64,000 bases of DNA, from contig NZ_PREV01000026.1 in assembly GCF_002959965.1 (NCBI RefSeq), positions 2,206,001 through 2,270,000 on the forward strand, read 5' to 3'. The notes beneath the pieces were generated by a model. The model was not told the DNA's origin. It made no database searches and saw only the letters and a program-made list of their open reading frames with translations. Positions 1-9,895 of this stretch are shown here, piece by piece. Both the position numbers and the translations under genes were made by a program. Source of the stretch: Microbulbifer pacificus. Lineage in GTDB: Bacteria > Pseudomonadota > Gammaproteobacteria > Pseudomonadales > Cellvibrionaceae. Each line of letters opens with the position of its first letter. Position 1 is the stretch's first letter.

Positions 1-603
1 TTTGGTGATGAGGTCCAGAGTGCCGTCGGCTTTGCAAAAACGCATGCGGGTAAAGTAATTGGTGATGGAGCGCAGACGCTCAACGCCGATCAGGTGGTCG
101 CTCCACAGGTGCGGCTCGTTGCCGTACATGCCGTAGAAATAGGCTTTGGTCATCGCCGGGTCGCGCAGGGCGCGATGCACTTCACTCGCCAGTTCCAGCG
201 CCCGGCTCATGCTCCACATGGGCGGGATACCGGCATGCACCATGGAGAAATATTTGTCGGCGACTTTCTTGTGCACCATCAGCGGCTGGTCCTGTAGCCA
301 GCCCAGTAACGTATCCGCGTCTTTTGCGCGCAGCACTTCGGCGAGGTCGTGCTCCTTGTCGGTGAGGCGCTTGGCGCCGTGGGCGATGGCCAGCAGATGC
401 AGGTCGTGATTGCCGAGCACCGCGGTGATCTGGTGGCGGAGCTGGTAAAGAAGACGCAGGGTACCGAGGCTGTCAGGACCGCGGTGGACCATGTCACCGG
501 CGAGCCACAGTCTGTCTCTGTCCGGATTGAAGCGGATTTTCTTCAGTAGTCTTTCGAAGGGCTCCAGGCAGCCCTGGATATCACCGATTGCGTATGTTGC
601 CAA
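1..603 (-). CDS. apaH: Symmetrical diadenosine tetraphosphatase ApaH (3' part cut by window edge)
   Basis: This enzyme hydrolyses Ap4A to two ADP in the cytoplasm. The 201 codons present carry the metallophosphatase motifs GDIQGC (residues 7-12), GDMVHRGP (36-43) and GNHD (64-67), with the family N-terminus ATYAIGD. The start is TTG at 603, because the family N-terminus begins exactly there and no ATG lies upstream in frame. Only 12 bp separate it from the rsmA stop, so it is the last gene seen of the lptD-surA-pdxA-rsmA-apaH operon. In Escherichia coli apaG sits between rsmA and apaH; there is no room for it here. The C-terminus lies outside the window. Confidence 0.93.
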   Translation of the reverse strand, partial: MATYAIGDIQGCLEPFERLLKKIRFNPDRDRLWLAGDMVHRGPDSLGTLRLLYQLRHQITAVLGNHDLHLLAIAHGAKRLTDKEHDLAEVLRAKDADTLLGWLQDQPLMVHKKVADKYFSMVHAGIPPMWSMSRALELASEVHRALRDPAMTKAYFYGMYGNEPHLWSDHLIGVERLRSITNYFTRMRFCKADGTLDLITK

Positions 604-615
604 AACCTGCCCCGC

Positions 616-1437
616 TTACTGCGCTTGATCCGGTGATGGAGTGAGCTTGCCGCAGAATTCCGCCAGCTCCACATACTCCTTCACGCTCAGGGTTTCCGGG
701 CGGCGGCTTGCATCCACCGGCAACTGCTCCGGGTCCAGCTCCGGGAACAGGGGCTTCAGCGCGTTGCGCAGGGTTTTGCGGCGCTGCTGAAAGGCGACAC
801 TGACGATGCGCTCCAGCAGGGCTTCATCGCTTGCGGGGTGCGGCAGCGTCTGGTGCGGGATGAGGCGCACGATGGCGGAGTCCACCTTGGGGGCCGGGCG
901 GAACGACTGCGGTGGCACCGGGAACAGTCCCTGTACGCGGCAATGGTACTGGGTCATCACGCTCAGGCGACCGTAGGACTTGGCACCGGGTACCGCGCTC
1001 AGACGGTCCACCACTTCTTTCTGCAGCATGAAGTGCATGTCCTTCACCTTGCCGCGGAAACTCAGCAAATGGAACAGCAGCGGCGTGGAAATGTTGTAGG
1101 GGAGGTTGCCGACAATGCGCAGTTGCTCACTTTCACCCTGGGCGAGGCTGCCGAAATCGAATTTCAGAGCGTCCTTTTCGATGATGGTGAAGTCGGGGAA
1201 ATCGCGGAACTTGAACTGGAGCATCGGGATCAGGTCGCGGTCCAGTTCCACCGCGGTGAGCGACGGGCACTTGTCCAGCAGCAGCGCGGTGATGGCGCCC
1301 TGGCCGGGGCCGATTTCCACCAGCTTGTCGGTGTCCTTGGGGCCGATGGCGCGCACGATGCGCTCGATGATGTTCTCATCGACGAGGAAATTCTGGCCGA
1401 AGCGCTTGCGCGCCTTGTGTTGGAAAAAATTGTCCAT
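616..1437 (-). CDS. rsmA: 16S rRNA dimethyladenosine transferase RsmA (KsgA)
   Basis: RsmA dimethylates two adjacent adenosines in the 3' hairpin of 16S rRNA during small-subunit assembly. The 273-residue protein has the expected length. The N-terminus RKRFGQNFL, the SAM-binding motif GPGQGAIT and the catalytic motif NLPYNIS are all visible. It lies between pdxA and apaH in the same direction, the usual order in gammaproteobacteria. I see no anomaly. Confidence 0.97.
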   Translation of the reverse strand: MDNFFQHKARKRFGQNFLVDENIIERIVRAIGPKDTDKLVEIGPGQGAITALLLDKCPSLTAVELDRDLIPMLQFKFRDFPDFTIIEKDALKFDFGSLAQGESEQLRIVGNLPYNISTPLLFHLLSFRGKVKDMHFMLQKEVVDRLSAVPGAKSYGRLSVMTQYHCRVQGLFPVPPQSFRPAPKVDSAIVRLIPHQTLPHPASDEALLERIVSVAFQQRRKTLRNALKPLFPELDPEQLPVDASRRPETLSVKEYVELAEFCGKLTPSPDQAQ

Positions 1438-1473
1438 GAAAAAAATCGTGTGAGTAATAGGTTGGGGCGCCGG

Positions 1474-2475
1474 TTACAGCTGGCGCAGCTGGACCAGTTC
1501 GATGGCCTGGCTCAGGGCGGCGATCAGGCTGCCGGTATCGGCGATGCCCTGACCGGCAATATTGAGTGCGGTGCCGTGATCCACCGAGGTGCGGATAAAC
1601 GGCAGCCCCAGCGTGATATTGATGGCGCGCCCGAAACCCTTGAATTTTAACACCGGCAGCCCCTGGTCGTGGTACATGGCAAGGACTGCGTCACAGCGCG
1701 CCAGTTGCGGTGGGGTGAACAGGGTATCGGCGGGCAGCGGGCCAATGAGATCGAGGCCCAGTGCGCGCAGGGCATTCAGCGCCGGTTCGATGACTTCGAT
1801 TTCCTCGCGCCCCAGATGCCCGCCTTCGCCGGCATGGGGGTTGAGACCGCACACACCGATGCGCGGACGCTCGATGCGGAACTGCTGTTGCAGGCTGCGG
1901 TTGAGGATGGTCAGTACCTGCTGCAGCGCGTCGCCGTTGATGGCGCTGCTTACCTCTTTCAGAGGCAAATGGGTGGTGGCCAGCGCTACCCGCAGGTCGT
2001 CGGCGGCGAGCATCATCACCACCTTCTCTACGCCCGCCTGTTCGGCGAAATACTCCGTGTGTCCGCTGAACGGAATACCCGCGTCATTGATGACACCCTT
2101 GTGCACCGGGCCGGTAACAATGGCATCGAACGCGCGATGCTTGCAGCCATCGGCGGCAAGTCTCAGAGTCTCCAGCACATAGGGGCCGTTAGCTGGGCAG
2201 AGATGTCCAGGACTGGCAGGCTCCGTGAGTGCGACCGGCAAAATGTGCAGGCTGTCGGCGGGTGTGGCCTCGGCGGGCTGGTCGGGCTGAAATGGCAGCA
2301 GCCGCAGTGTCTTGCCCTGGCGCGCGGCTTCCTGCCGCAACAGCTCGGGATCGGCGATGGCGATGATCTGTGCGGCGGCGATATCCGGTGCGCGTCTGGA
2401 ACTCGCCAGTTTGATGGCGAGCTCCGGGCCTATCCCGGCGGGTTCGCCGGGAGTGAGTGCAATTCGGGGAATCAT
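1474..2475 (-). CDS. pdxA: 4-hydroxythreonine-4-phosphate dehydrogenase PdxA
   Basis: PdxA oxidises 4-phosphohydroxy-L-threonine in pyridoxal 5'-phosphate synthesis. The family signature GEPAGIGPE is at the N-terminus, and metal-binding histidines are visible in SGHTE and MYHDQG. The frame is open up to a TTG at 2523, but the family N-terminus ([11 protein letters not shown]) begins at the ATG at 2475, giving 333 residues, which matches E. coli. With that start it lies 34 bp after surA and does not overlap it. It belongs to the lptD-surA-pdxA-rsmA-apaH transcription unit. Confidence 0.95.
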   Translation of the reverse strand: MIPRIALTPGEPAGIGPELAIKLASSRRAPDIAAAQIIAIADPELLRQEAARQGKTLRLLPFQPDQPAEATPADSLHILPVALTEPASPGHLCPANGPYVLETLRLAADGCKHRAFDAIVTGPVHKGVINDAGIPFSGHTEYFAEQAGVEKVVMMLAADDLRVALATTHLPLKEVSSAINGDALQQVLTILNRSLQQQFRIERPRIGVCGLNPHAGEGGHLGREEIEVIEPALNALRALGLDLIGPLPADTLFTPPQLARCDAVLAMYHDQGLPVLKFKGFGRAINITLGLPFIRTSVDHGTALNIAGQGIADTGSLIAALSQAIELVQLRQL

Positions 2476-2509
2476 CGCGGTTAGGATGGGCCTTGAATGA
2501 CTGGGGCGG

Positions 2510-3886
2510 TTATTGGCCTTCAACGTTTCTCGGCTGGGATTCGCCGGGTTGCGGCTGATCTGTCAGCTCGGGAAGTTTGATTTCCACATAGGCCTGGTCA
2601 CGGATTTCCTGACGCCAGTTTTGCAGTTCTTCCTCGTAGCGGCGGTTGCGCAGCAGATTGGCGGCCTGGTTGCGGATGTACTGTTCGGTCATATCCTGCT
2701 GGCGGCGGCCCTCGACCTGCAATATGTGCCAGCCGAACTGGCTGCGGAAGGGCATGCTGATCTCACCCACCGGGGTGTTGTTCATGGCCTGGGTGAATTC
2801 CGGTACAAACTGTCCGGGGTTGGACCAGCCCAGATCACCGCCCTGCAGCATGGTGCCGATGTCCTCGGAGTTTTCCTTGGCGGCGTCTTCAAACTTGAGC
2901 TCGCCGGCCTCGATCTTGCTGCGCAGATCTGTCAGCAGGTTATAGGCGGCGTCATCGTCGCGGATCGCGGAGGTCTTCACCAGAATGTGACGTACCTTGG
3001 TCTGCTCGACCACCTGTTCGGTAGAACCGCGCTGTTCGTGAATTTTCAGCAGGTGGAAACCCGCGTCGCTGCGGAAGGGCTTGGTGGTCTCACCGACTTT
3101 GAGTCCATCGAGAGCATCGGAGAACAGGGTGGGCAGCTCCACGGTTTTACGCCAGCCCAGATCGCCGCCCTGGAGGGCGTTCTGGCCCGCGGAGTTGGAA
3201 ATGGCCAAAGCGCGGAAGTCTTCGCCTTTGCTGGCTTTGTCATACACCGCATCCGCCTTGGCGCGGGCCGCGGCGACTTCCTCCGCCGGGGCGCTGGAGC
3301 CCACAGGAATGAGGATATGCCCCAGCTGATATTGCGGGGACTTCCAGAATTCACCCTCCTTGGAGCGCAGGAAGTTGTTGATGTCCTGATCGGTAATCTG
3401 GATACGGCGCGCCACGCTGCCCTGTTCCACACGGCGGATGATCAGCTCCTGGCGGATCTGCTGGCGGAAGGCATTGTTGGATATGCCGTCCGCCTCCAGC
3501 TTCCGCTGAAACTCCGCCGGAGACATGTTCATGTTCTGCTGGACCCGGGCAATGGCCTGGTCCAGTTCTTCCTCCGGGATGGTGACACCGGCGCGGGCGC
3601 CCATCTGCAACTGCAGGCGCTCGATGATCAACTGCTCCAGTACCTGGCGGCGCAGAATATCAATGGGTGGGGCCTGCACGTTCTGGGCGGCGATCTGCTG
3701 GGTAATGGTGTTCATACGCTGCTGCAGCTCACTGGCCATGACCACGTCGTCATCGACGACCGCCACTACTCGATCGAGCTTTTGCACCTGCGCCTGAGCG
3801 GGCAGGGCGAGGGCGCAACAGGCGCACAGGGCGGCGACGGCGAGCGCGCCGCGACGGGGGAAGTTGAACATCTGCATTATTGTCAT
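2510..3886 (-). CDS. surA: Periplasmic peptidyl-prolyl isomerase and outer-membrane protein chaperone SurA
   Basis: SurA escorts unfolded beta-barrel proteins, including LptD, through the periplasm. The protein has a signal peptide (hydrophobic segment ending LPAQAQ), an N-terminal chaperone domain beginning [13 protein letters not shown], and two parvulin domains at roughly residues 170-275 and 285-385, each with the GGDLGW motif. Its length of about 458 residues is slightly more than E. coli SurA. The ATG at 3886 shares its A with the lptD stop codon (TGATG), suggesting translational coupling; a GTG one codon upstream is the alternative start. Confidence 0.95.
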   Translation of the reverse strand: MTIMQMFNFPRRGALAVAALCACCALALPAQAQVQKLDRVVAVVDDDVVMASELQQRMNTITQQIAAQNVQAPPIDILRRQVLEQLIIERLQLQMGARAGVTIPEEELDQAIARVQQNMNMSPAEFQRKLEADGISNNAFRQQIRQELIIRRVEQGSVARRIQITDQDINNFLRSKEGEFWKSPQYQLGHILIPVGSSAPAEEVAAARAKADAVYDKASKGEDFRALAISNSAGQNALQGGDLGWRKTVELPTLFSDALDGLKVGETTKPFRSDAGFHLLKIHEQRGSTEQVVEQTKVRHILVKTSAIRDDDAAYNLLTDLRSKIEAGELKFEDAAKENSEDIGTMLQGGDLGWSNPGQFVPEFTQAMNNTPVGEISMPFRSQFGWHILQVEGRRQQDMTEQYIRNQAANLLRNRRYEEELQNWRQEIRDQAYVEIKLPELTDQPQPGESQPRNVEGQ

Positions 3887-6513
3887 CACTGTTTCAGTAC
3901 TTCTCTCTGGTCAAAGTTGGCGATGCCCTGGCTGAGCATACGGGTCACCGAGCCGCCGATACCGGCGAGGCCCTTCAGCTGCAGTTCAATATAGATGCCT
4001 TCGTCAAACTGCAGCTCTTCCGGTGGCACCACGTCCGCCAGGTCGTTATCCAGCTCGCGGCGCCACAGCAGCCGGGTGCGATAACAGCACGTGTCGTATT
4101 CGAGTCCCGCCAGGTATTCCAGTTCCCGGTCGAAGGTGAAATCGTAAGCGGCCGCGGCCAGGATGGACAGCCGATCGTTGATGGGCCAGGCGGTGGATAC
4201 ATCCGCCTGCTTCACCGGTCCCTGCACCAGATAGGAGTCGGTGGAGTCGTAAACTTCTTCCTTGCGCAGGTAGCGATAACCCACATTGAGCAGGCGGAAA
4301 TCACTGTCCAGGTAGCGCAGGGTCACGTTGCCGCGGTTAATGGTGTGGTCCGTGTCATGGTAGATCACTTCACTACTGATCCGCAGGGCGTCTGTGGGGC
4401 GGCTCTCGAGGCGCGCGGCGAACTCGGAGCGCGGTACTTCCTCGATGAACTCCCGCAACTCGATACGGCTGCTTTCCGAGTAGAAAATCTGTCCGGCACT
4501 GGCGGAGAACAGATCGCGCCCGCTGCGCGGGTCGATAAAACGGGTGGTGAGGCCGAGAGCCGCGCGATCGGCATCGTCGATACGATCGTGGCCATTGAAG
4601 CGGCTGTCGCGGAATAACTGGTCGTAACTGAAGGTGAACAGCGAGGTGTCGTACAGCAGGTCGTTGCCGCCGTCGTCGCCCTTGGTACTCACGTTCAGGA
4701 AATCGCTCTGGTCGGCGTTGCTGCTCGCCATCAGGAACAGGCGCGGCTCCAGAGTCTGGATGTACTCACGCTGCAACAGGTTACCGTAGCGCTCGAAAAA
4801 CAGTCCGCTGTCGATGGTGAGCTGACCCGCGGACGTTTCCGGCGTGTTGTGGGCCGGGTCGGCAAGGAAGGTCTCGGCGAGGTCATAGCCGAGGTAGATA
4901 CCGGTCACTTTCGGGTTGAGGAAGCCCCACAGCCACTGTTTGTCCCAGCCAAAACTGTATTCCACATAGGTGCGTGTGGCATTGACGAAATTCCGCGTCA
5001 ACGAGGTTTCACTGTCGGGGTCGTCCACATTGGCAATAAAACGGACGGTCTGGGTGTCCGCATGGTCGAAACTGGTGATCTCGTGATCCATCAGCAACTG
5101 CCAGTCATTCCACTTGTAGTTGCCGTTCAGGTTGACCCGGGGCAGCTGGCTGTAGGTATCGAATGCATCCTTGACCAGCTGCTGGTATTCCTGGGCGCGG
5201 ATACCCGCGAACCAGTGCTCGCTGGTGAGGCTGGCCTCCGCGGACTGGTTGAGCGCGGTGAGCGTACGGGGGTTGGTGATCTGCGGGGTTTCCAGCTCGG
5301 CGTTGTCCAGATCGCGGAAATAGTCCGCGTCGCTGACCTTGGTGTAATTGATGCGCGTACGCCACAAGCCGCCATTGCCGCCCTGCTGATCCAGGTTTAC
5401 AAACCAGCGATCCTCTCCCTTGGCGGGCAGCACCAGATCCTCCGGGAAGCCCTCATTGATCAGACGCTGCGCATCGTCGTCGTTACCCCCCTTGTCATTG
5501 GGCAGATCGGCCATGCGCAGTTCGGTATTGAACCACGGGCTCAGGTGGCGGGTTTCAAGTTCCAGCCCGGTGCCGCGGTACTGCACATAGCGGGGGATGA
5601 TGGTGGCGTCCAGCTGCGGGGCGATGTTCCAGTAGTAGGGCACGGCGATATCCCAGCCATTCTCATCGCTGTTGCTGATGCTGGGAAACAGGAAGCCGGA
5701 CATGCGCTCGCTGCCCACCGGGAAGCGCAGGTAGGGGAAATAGAACACCGGGACATCGGCGATTTCCAGGCGCACATTGCGCGCGGTTCCCTGGCGCTCC
5801 ACATTGTCGATAGTGATCTCGCCACCGCTCATGCGCCAGAAAACGTCGTCTGGTTCGCAGCGGGTGTAACTGCCATCGGTGAGAATCAGCTCGCCACTGG
5901 CCTCGCGCGAGGCGAAGCGGGCGGAGCCGTGTACGAACTCGTCGTGCACCACATAGGTGGCGTCTTCGATGGATGCCGCTTTGCTGTCGGTGTGTACCTC
6001 TGCCGCCTTGCCCCGCACCAGCAGGCTGGGTTCGCGCATTTCGATGGCGCCGCTCAGGTAGGCCGTGCTCTCTTCCCGGTTCACGTCCACCTGATCGGCA
6101 AACAGCTGGCGGTAACCCTGGGTAATGTGCACATTACCACGCAGCTGTGCCGTGCCGTCTTCCAGCCAGTTGGAACTGTCCGCGGTAGCGCGCAGGGGGG
6201 CCTCTTCCGGCAGCAGATTGGCATTGGGATAGGTGCGCGGAGGCTCGATGAAGGTGCCGCCGCATACCGGGGCCAGCAGACTGCGCTCGACGGGATCCAG
6301 CTGGTTCTTTGGAAACCAGTCGAGGTAGAGGTAGGGATTTGCTTCCGGCTGTGCCGCCGGAGGGGTTCCGGGTTGGGCACCGGTGGCCGTGTCCGCAATC
6401 GCGGGCAGCGTCCACAGGGGCTGGGCCGCGAGCAGGCCCAATGCGAGAGAGCGCGGGCGTGATAATTGTCCAATGGCCAGCGCAAGGTGGCGCCAGCGGG
6501 AAGCTTCCAGCAT
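3886..6513 (-). CDS. lptD: LPS-assembly protein LptD
   Basis: LptD is the outer-membrane barrel that, with LptE, inserts lipopolysaccharide into the outer leaflet. An N-terminal signal sequence is followed by an OstA/LptA-like jellyroll (about residues 100-240, with LRGNVHITQG) and a long beta-barrel domain. The four cysteines needed for the LptD disulfide relay are present at residues 84, 219, 809 and 810, the last two as an adjacent CC pair as in E. coli. I place the start at the ATG at 6513, which precedes the signal peptide, giving 875 residues; the frame stays open to 6687 but those extra residues look non-coding. It is the first gene of the operon and ends at surA with a one-base overlap. 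Confidence 0.93.
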   Translation of the reverse strand: MLEASRWRHLALAIGQLSRPRSLALGLLAAQPLWTLPAIADTATGAQPGTPPAAQPEANPYLYLDWFPKNQLDPVERSLLAPVCGGTFIEPPRTYPNANLLPEEAPLRATADSSNWLEDGTAQLRGNVHITQGYRQLFADQVDVNREESTAYLSGAIEMREPSLLVRGKAAEVHTDSKAASIEDATYVVHDEFVHGSARFASREASGELILTDGSYTRCEPDDVFWRMSGGEITIDNVERQGTARNVRLEIADVPVFYFPYLRFPVGSERMSGFLFPSISNSDENGWDIAVPYYWNIAPQLDATIIPRYVQYRGTGLELETRHLSPWFNTELRMADLPNDKGGNDDDAQRLINEGFPEDLVLPAKGEDRWFVNLDQQGGNGGLWRTRINYTKVSDADYFRDLDNAELETPQITNPRTLTALNQSAEASLTSEHWFAGIRAQEYQQLVKDAFDTYSQLPRVNLNGNYKWNDWQLLMDHEITSFDHADTQTVRFIANVDDPDSETSLTRNFVNATRTYVEYSFGWDKQWLWGFLNPKVTGIYLGYDLAETFLADPAHNTPETSAGQLTIDSGLFFERYGNLLQREYIQTLEPRLFLMASSNADQSDFLNVSTKGDDGGNDLLYDTSLFTFSYDQLFRDSRFNGHDRIDDADRAALGLTTRFIDPRSGRDLFSASAGQIFYSESSRIELREFIEEVPRSEFAARLESRPTDALRISSEVIYHDTDHTINRGNVTLRYLDSDFRLLNVGYRYLRKEEVYDSTDSYLVQGPVKQADVSTAWPINDRLSILAAAAYDFTFDRELEYLAGLEYDTCCYRTRLLWRRELDNDLADVVPPEELQFDEGIYIELQLKGLAGIGGSVTRMLSQGIANFDQREVLKQ

Positions 6514-6835
6514 CGAGTGAATGGTTCCGGCTATCTTTAGAGTCTGTTCCGTTGGCGAGTGCGCGCGATCCGGGGTGGTTGCGGAGCCCGTCCGCCAGGG
6601 TTTATTCCGCCAGTGTGGAAGTGCTGAGAGGTCAGCGCTTGTGACAAAGACTGGAAATGGCAGGGGCGCTGGCAGGCTGGCGCGCAAAAATCAGCGGTCG
6701 ATTCTACTTGAATGGCCGTAACCATGGAAACAATAGCGGGTGATCCGCATCGCCAGCGCCGTTACAATGCGCAGTTTTCAGGCGCTCGCAAAGTGATCTC
6801 TCCGAATCAGCAGTATCGACCAGAGCAGGTGGCGG
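6514..6835. other. Divergent intergenic region between lptD and amgK
   Basis: This 322-bp gap must hold the divergent promoters of the lptD operon (minus) and of amgK-murU (plus). A weak -10-like TACAAT at 6763-6768 could serve amgK, but I see no convincing -35 partner. No repeat or RNA gene was recognised. Confidence 0.4.
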
Positions 6836-7945
6836 ATGAATGAATGTGTAACCCAGGCCCCGGATGAGCGTCGCGAAGCGCTGCGCCAGTGGGCCGCTCG
6901 TGCCCTCCAGTCCGGGCATGAAGTACTGGATGTGCCGCCGCTTGAGCACAGCCTGAATCTGAAGTCGCTGTCCGGGGACGCCGGTTTCCGCCGCTATTTC
7001 CGCACCGATACCACGCCGGCACTGATTGCGGTGGATTCTCCTCCGAGCAAAACCAACATCAACCGCTTTGTTGCACTCGCTGACTATCTGCGGCGGAACG
7101 GTGTTCACACCCCGCTGGTGATCGCCGCGGACGTCGAGCACGGCTTTATGCTGCTGGAGGACCTGGGTGACATTCAGCTCCTGCGAATGCTCAATTCTGA
7201 CAGCGTCGCCGGCCTCTACGCGGAAGTCATCAATGAGCTGCTTTGCCTGCAGCAGATCCCGCGTGCCGAAGGGCTGTTCCCGCCCTACAACCGTGAACTG
7301 CTGCACATGGAGATGTCGTTGCTGCCGGAATGGCTGATCGGCAAACTACTGGGGCGGGAGCTGAGTGCCGACGAGCACCATCTGCTGGAGCGCACCTTCG
7401 CCCACCTGCTCGACAGTGCCAGCAGTCAGCCGCAGGTACTGGTGCACCGGGACTATCACAGTCGCAATCTGATGATGCGCAGCGGCGAGCGCCCCGGCGT
7501 GGTCGACTTCCAGGACGCTGTGTGGGGACCGGTCACCTACGATCTCGTCTCCCTGCTGAGGGACTGCTACATCCGTTGGCCGCGGGAACAGGTGGAAAAC
7601 TGGGCGCTTGCCTACGCCTCCTCCGCCATGGACGCCGGCATCATCCCGGAAGTCGATCCCAAAACCTTCCTGCGCTGGTTTGACTGGATCGGATTACAGC
7701 GCCACTTCAAAGTCCTCGGTCTTTTTCCGCGCCTGTACCTGCGCGATGGCAAGCACGGCTACCTGCCGGATCTGCCCCTGGTGATCCGCTATACCCTGGA
7801 AGTCAGTGAGCGATACCCGGAAACCCGGCCCTTCGCCGACTGGTTCCGCACCGAAATCCTGCCGCTGATCGAGCAGCAGGACTGGTACCGCGATTACCGC
7901 ACCGCTGGCGAACGTCACCCCGCGGAAACCGAAGTCGTCCGATAA
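6836..7945 (+). CDS. amgK: N-acetylmuramate/N-acetylglucosamine kinase AmgK (aminoglycoside phosphotransferase fold)
   Basis: AmgK phosphorylates the anomeric hydroxyl of MurNAc (and GlcNAc) in the cytoplasmic peptidoglycan recycling route described in Pseudomonas. The 369-residue protein has the APH fold: an N-terminal lobe with LSGDAGFRRYFR, the catalytic loop VHRDYHSRNLM and the metal-binding VVDFQDA. The next gene, 7 bp downstream, is murU, which uses the product, and the pair lies divergent from lptD as in Pseudomonas. The two genes together and the conserved position make the assignment firm. Confidence 0.9.
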   Translation: MNECVTQAPDERREALRQWAARALQSGHEVLDVPPLEHSLNLKSLSGDAGFRRYFRTDTTPALIAVDSPPSKTNINRFVALADYLRRNGVHTPLVIAADVEHGFMLLEDLGDIQLLRMLNSDSVAGLYAEVINELLCLQQIPRAEGLFPPYNRELLHMEMSLLPEWLIGKLLGRELSADEHHLLERTFAHLLDSASSQPQVLVHRDYHSRNLMMRSGERPGVVDFQDAVWGPVTYDLVSLLRDCYIRWPREQVENWALAYASSAMDAGIIPEVDPKTFLRWFDWIGLQRHFKVLGLFPRLYLRDGKHGYLPDLPLVIRYTLEVSERYPETRPFADWFRTEILPLIEQQDWYRDYRTAGERHPAETEVVR

Positions 7946-7952
7946 GACCAAC

Positions 7953-8648
7953 ATGACACACAAACTTACATCGGCCCCCACCGCCATGGTACTCGCCGCC
8001 GGATTTGGCAAGCGCATGCGCCCGCTCACCGACCGCATGCCCAAACCATTGATCCCGGTGCTCGGCAAGCCCCTGATCGAATACACCCTCGAGCGTCTCT
8101 CGGCGGCCGGTGTCGAGCGGGTTGTCATCAACCTCGCGCACCTCGGCGGCCAGATCCGCGACCATCTCGGCGGCGGCGAGCGCTTTGGGCTTGAAATTCG
8201 CTACTCCGAGGAAAGCGAACCGCTGGAAACTGCAGGCGGCATCACCAAGGCTCTGCCGTTGCTGGGGGAAGGGCCATTTCTGGTGGCCAACGGCGACGTC
8301 TGGTGCGACTTCGATTTTTCCAGCTGGCTTTGCAACCCGTTGCCGCAAAACTGCCCGGGGCGCCTGCTGATGGTGCCGAACCCACCGCATAATCCTGAAG
8401 GTGACTTTGGTATAGACAATGGCCTGCTCTCCGGCACCACCAAACCGCGCTACACCTTTGCCGGCATCAGCTACCTGAAACCGGAAATACTGACAGGCTA
8501 CCCCAATGCGCGCGAGCGCTATGGCCTCGGCGAAGTCTTCGCCCACAACGAAGACCTGATGCAGGCGGAAGTGTATGAGGGCGACTGGTGTGATGTGGGT
8601 ACCCCGGAAAGATTGAATAATCTGGAAGAAAGGCTGCGGGCTGAATAG
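7953..8648 (+). CDS. murU: N-acetylmuramate alpha-1-phosphate uridylyltransferase MurU
   Basis: MurU converts MurNAc-1-phosphate and UTP to UDP-MurNAc, so recycled cell-wall sugar bypasses the fosfomycin-sensitive MurA step. The 231-residue protein starts with the nucleotidyltransferase signature LAAGFGKRMRPLTD followed by MPKPLIPVLGKPL, and it has the short single-domain length of the MurU/HddC group. It follows amgK by 7 bp and is surely co-transcribed. Repeat element A begins 34 bp after its stop codon. Confidence 0.9.
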   Translation: MTHKLTSAPTAMVLAAGFGKRMRPLTDRMPKPLIPVLGKPLIEYTLERLSAAGVERVVINLAHLGGQIRDHLGGGERFGLEIRYSEESEPLETAGGITKALPLLGEGPFLVANGDVWCDFDFSSWLCNPLPQNCPGRLLMVPNPPHNPEGDFGIDNGLLSGTTKPRYTFAGISYLKPEILTGYPNARERYGLGEVFAHNEDLMQAEVYEGDWCDVGTPERLNNLEERLRAE

Positions 8649-8682
8649 CCTCAATCATCCACGAAGCACAGAAATTCAAATT

Positions 8683-8804
8683 GAAGGTCGGGTGCTGGGT
8701 GGCGCTTTTCAGGATCGTCGCAAACAGGATGTTTGCGCCGAAGCTCCCAGGGATGGGTTTACAGCGGTCCTGAAAAGCGCCACCCAGCGCCCGACCGCCA
8801 CCGG
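8683..8804 (-). repeat. Hairpin repeat element A (subfamily II), murU-rpe interval
   Basis: Read on the minus strand, the element has a left box CCGGTGGCGG (8795-8804), a 28-nt arm (8767-8794), a 51-nt core (8716-8766), a 28-nt arm (8688-8715) and a CCTTC box (8683-8687). The two arms pair at all 28 positions if two G-T pairs are counted. The core holds two hairpins with CAGGATG (8725-8731) and CAGGGATG (8748-8755) on the plus strand. It lies between two plus-strand genes. Confidence 0.9.
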
Positions 8805-8863
8805 ACTCCACCAAAACGAGAAGCTCCGGAATCAGGCAAAAACCAAAGCACCGAGACGAGAAC

Positions 8864-9532
8864 ATGCCGGACTACAAAATTGCACCCTCCATCCTCTCCG
8901 CCGACTTCGCCCGATTGGGGGAAGAAGTCGACAACGTCCTCGCCGCTGGCGCCGATTGGGTGCACTTCGACGTAATGGACAACCACTACGTCCCCAACCT
9001 CACCATCGGCCCCATGGTCTGCAAGGCGCTCCGCAACCACGGCGTCACCGCCCCCATCGACGTCCACCTGATGGTCGAACCCGTCGACGACATGATCCGT
9101 ATGTTCGCCGACGCCGGCGCCACCTACATCACCTTCCACCCGGAAGCCAGCCGACACGTCGACCGCTCCCTGCAGCTGATCCAGTCACTCGGCTGCAAAG
9201 CAGGCCTCGTATTCAATCCCGCCTCCAGCCTCGACGCGGCGAAATACGTACTGGATAAACTCGATATGATCCTGCTCATGTCCGTAAACCCCGGCTTCGG
9301 CGGCCAGAAATTCATCCCCGCCACCCTCGGCAAGCTCACCGAAGCGCGCAAACTCATAGACGACTCCGGCCTCGACATCCGCCTCGAAATCGATGGTGGC
9401 GTGACCAAGGACAATATCCGCGAAATCGCCAAGGCGGGTGCGGACAGCTTCGTCGCTGGTTCCGCGATCTTCAATGCCGCTGACTACGCCGAAGTGGTCA
9501 AGGCCATGCGGGCGGAACTGGCGCAGGTCTGA
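8864..9532 (+). CDS. rpe: Ribulose-phosphate 3-epimerase
   Basis: Rpe interconverts ribulose 5-phosphate and xylulose 5-phosphate in the pentose phosphate pathway. The 222-residue TIM barrel shows [32 protein letters not shown] and [12 protein letters not shown], covering the metal- and phosphate-binding loops. In Pseudomonas rpe is followed by gph and trpE; here gph is missing and trpE follows after a 363-bp gap. Codon use in this gene leans strongly to C-ending codons compared with its neighbours. Confidence 0.97.
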   Translation: MPDYKIAPSILSADFARLGEEVDNVLAAGADWVHFDVMDNHYVPNLTIGPMVCKALRNHGVTAPIDVHLMVEPVDDMIRMFADAGATYITFHPEASRHVDRSLQLIQSLGCKAGLVFNPASSLDAAKYVLDKLDMILLMSVNPGFGGQKFIPATLGKLTEARKLIDDSGLDIRLEIDGGVTKDNIREIAKAGADSFVAGSAIFNAADYAEVVKAMRAELAQV

Positions 9533-9895
9533 GGTTCTTGAGAAGTGGCGCCCCGGCGCCACTCTCCCTCATTCGGTCATTCGGTCACAAAGGACCGCAA
9601 AGGGCCACAACGGAGCAACAAAATCTGGTGCTTGCCGCCCCTACCAGAGATTTGTACACTTGCTCGCCGGAATACAGGGAAGCAACGCGAGGCTGCGACC
9701 CCAACGCTGCGAGAAAGTGACATTGAACTGCACTGCCCCCCACATCAACAGCTGGCGATGGCGCCACTGATCCGCTGAAGCCTGAAGACCAGGAGCTGGT
9801 CCGACGGGCGCCTTTCCCGCGGGTAGGATTCCACCAAAGATGCGCAATCCTGGCCCCGTACTACAAATCGAAGCATTGCATACACCGGAGTCACC
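9533..9895 (+). other. rpe-trpE intergenic region
   Basis: This 363-bp gap begins with a perfect GC-rich hairpin (AGTGGCGCC at 9544-9552 and GGCGCCACT at 9555-9563) shortly after rpe. It has no T run, so its role as a terminator is uncertain. Further on is a possible short leader ORF with two near-adjacent Trp codons (9717-9770; see findings) and a small hairpin GACCAG-GAG-CTGGTC (9787-9801). I could not pick a convincing promoter. Confidence 0.4.

Noticed and set aside
2513..6462. Long open frames on the plus strand opposite surA and lptD (about 490 and 540 codons)
   Set aside because: They are antisense shadows caused by strong GC bias at third positions. The minus-strand frames match SurA and LptD over their full length, and the antisense products show no family motifs.
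9544..9563. A GC-rich hairpin after rpe as a definite intrinsic terminator
   Set aside because: The stem is perfect, but it is followed by CTCCCTC and not a T run, so I only mention it within the intergenic entry.
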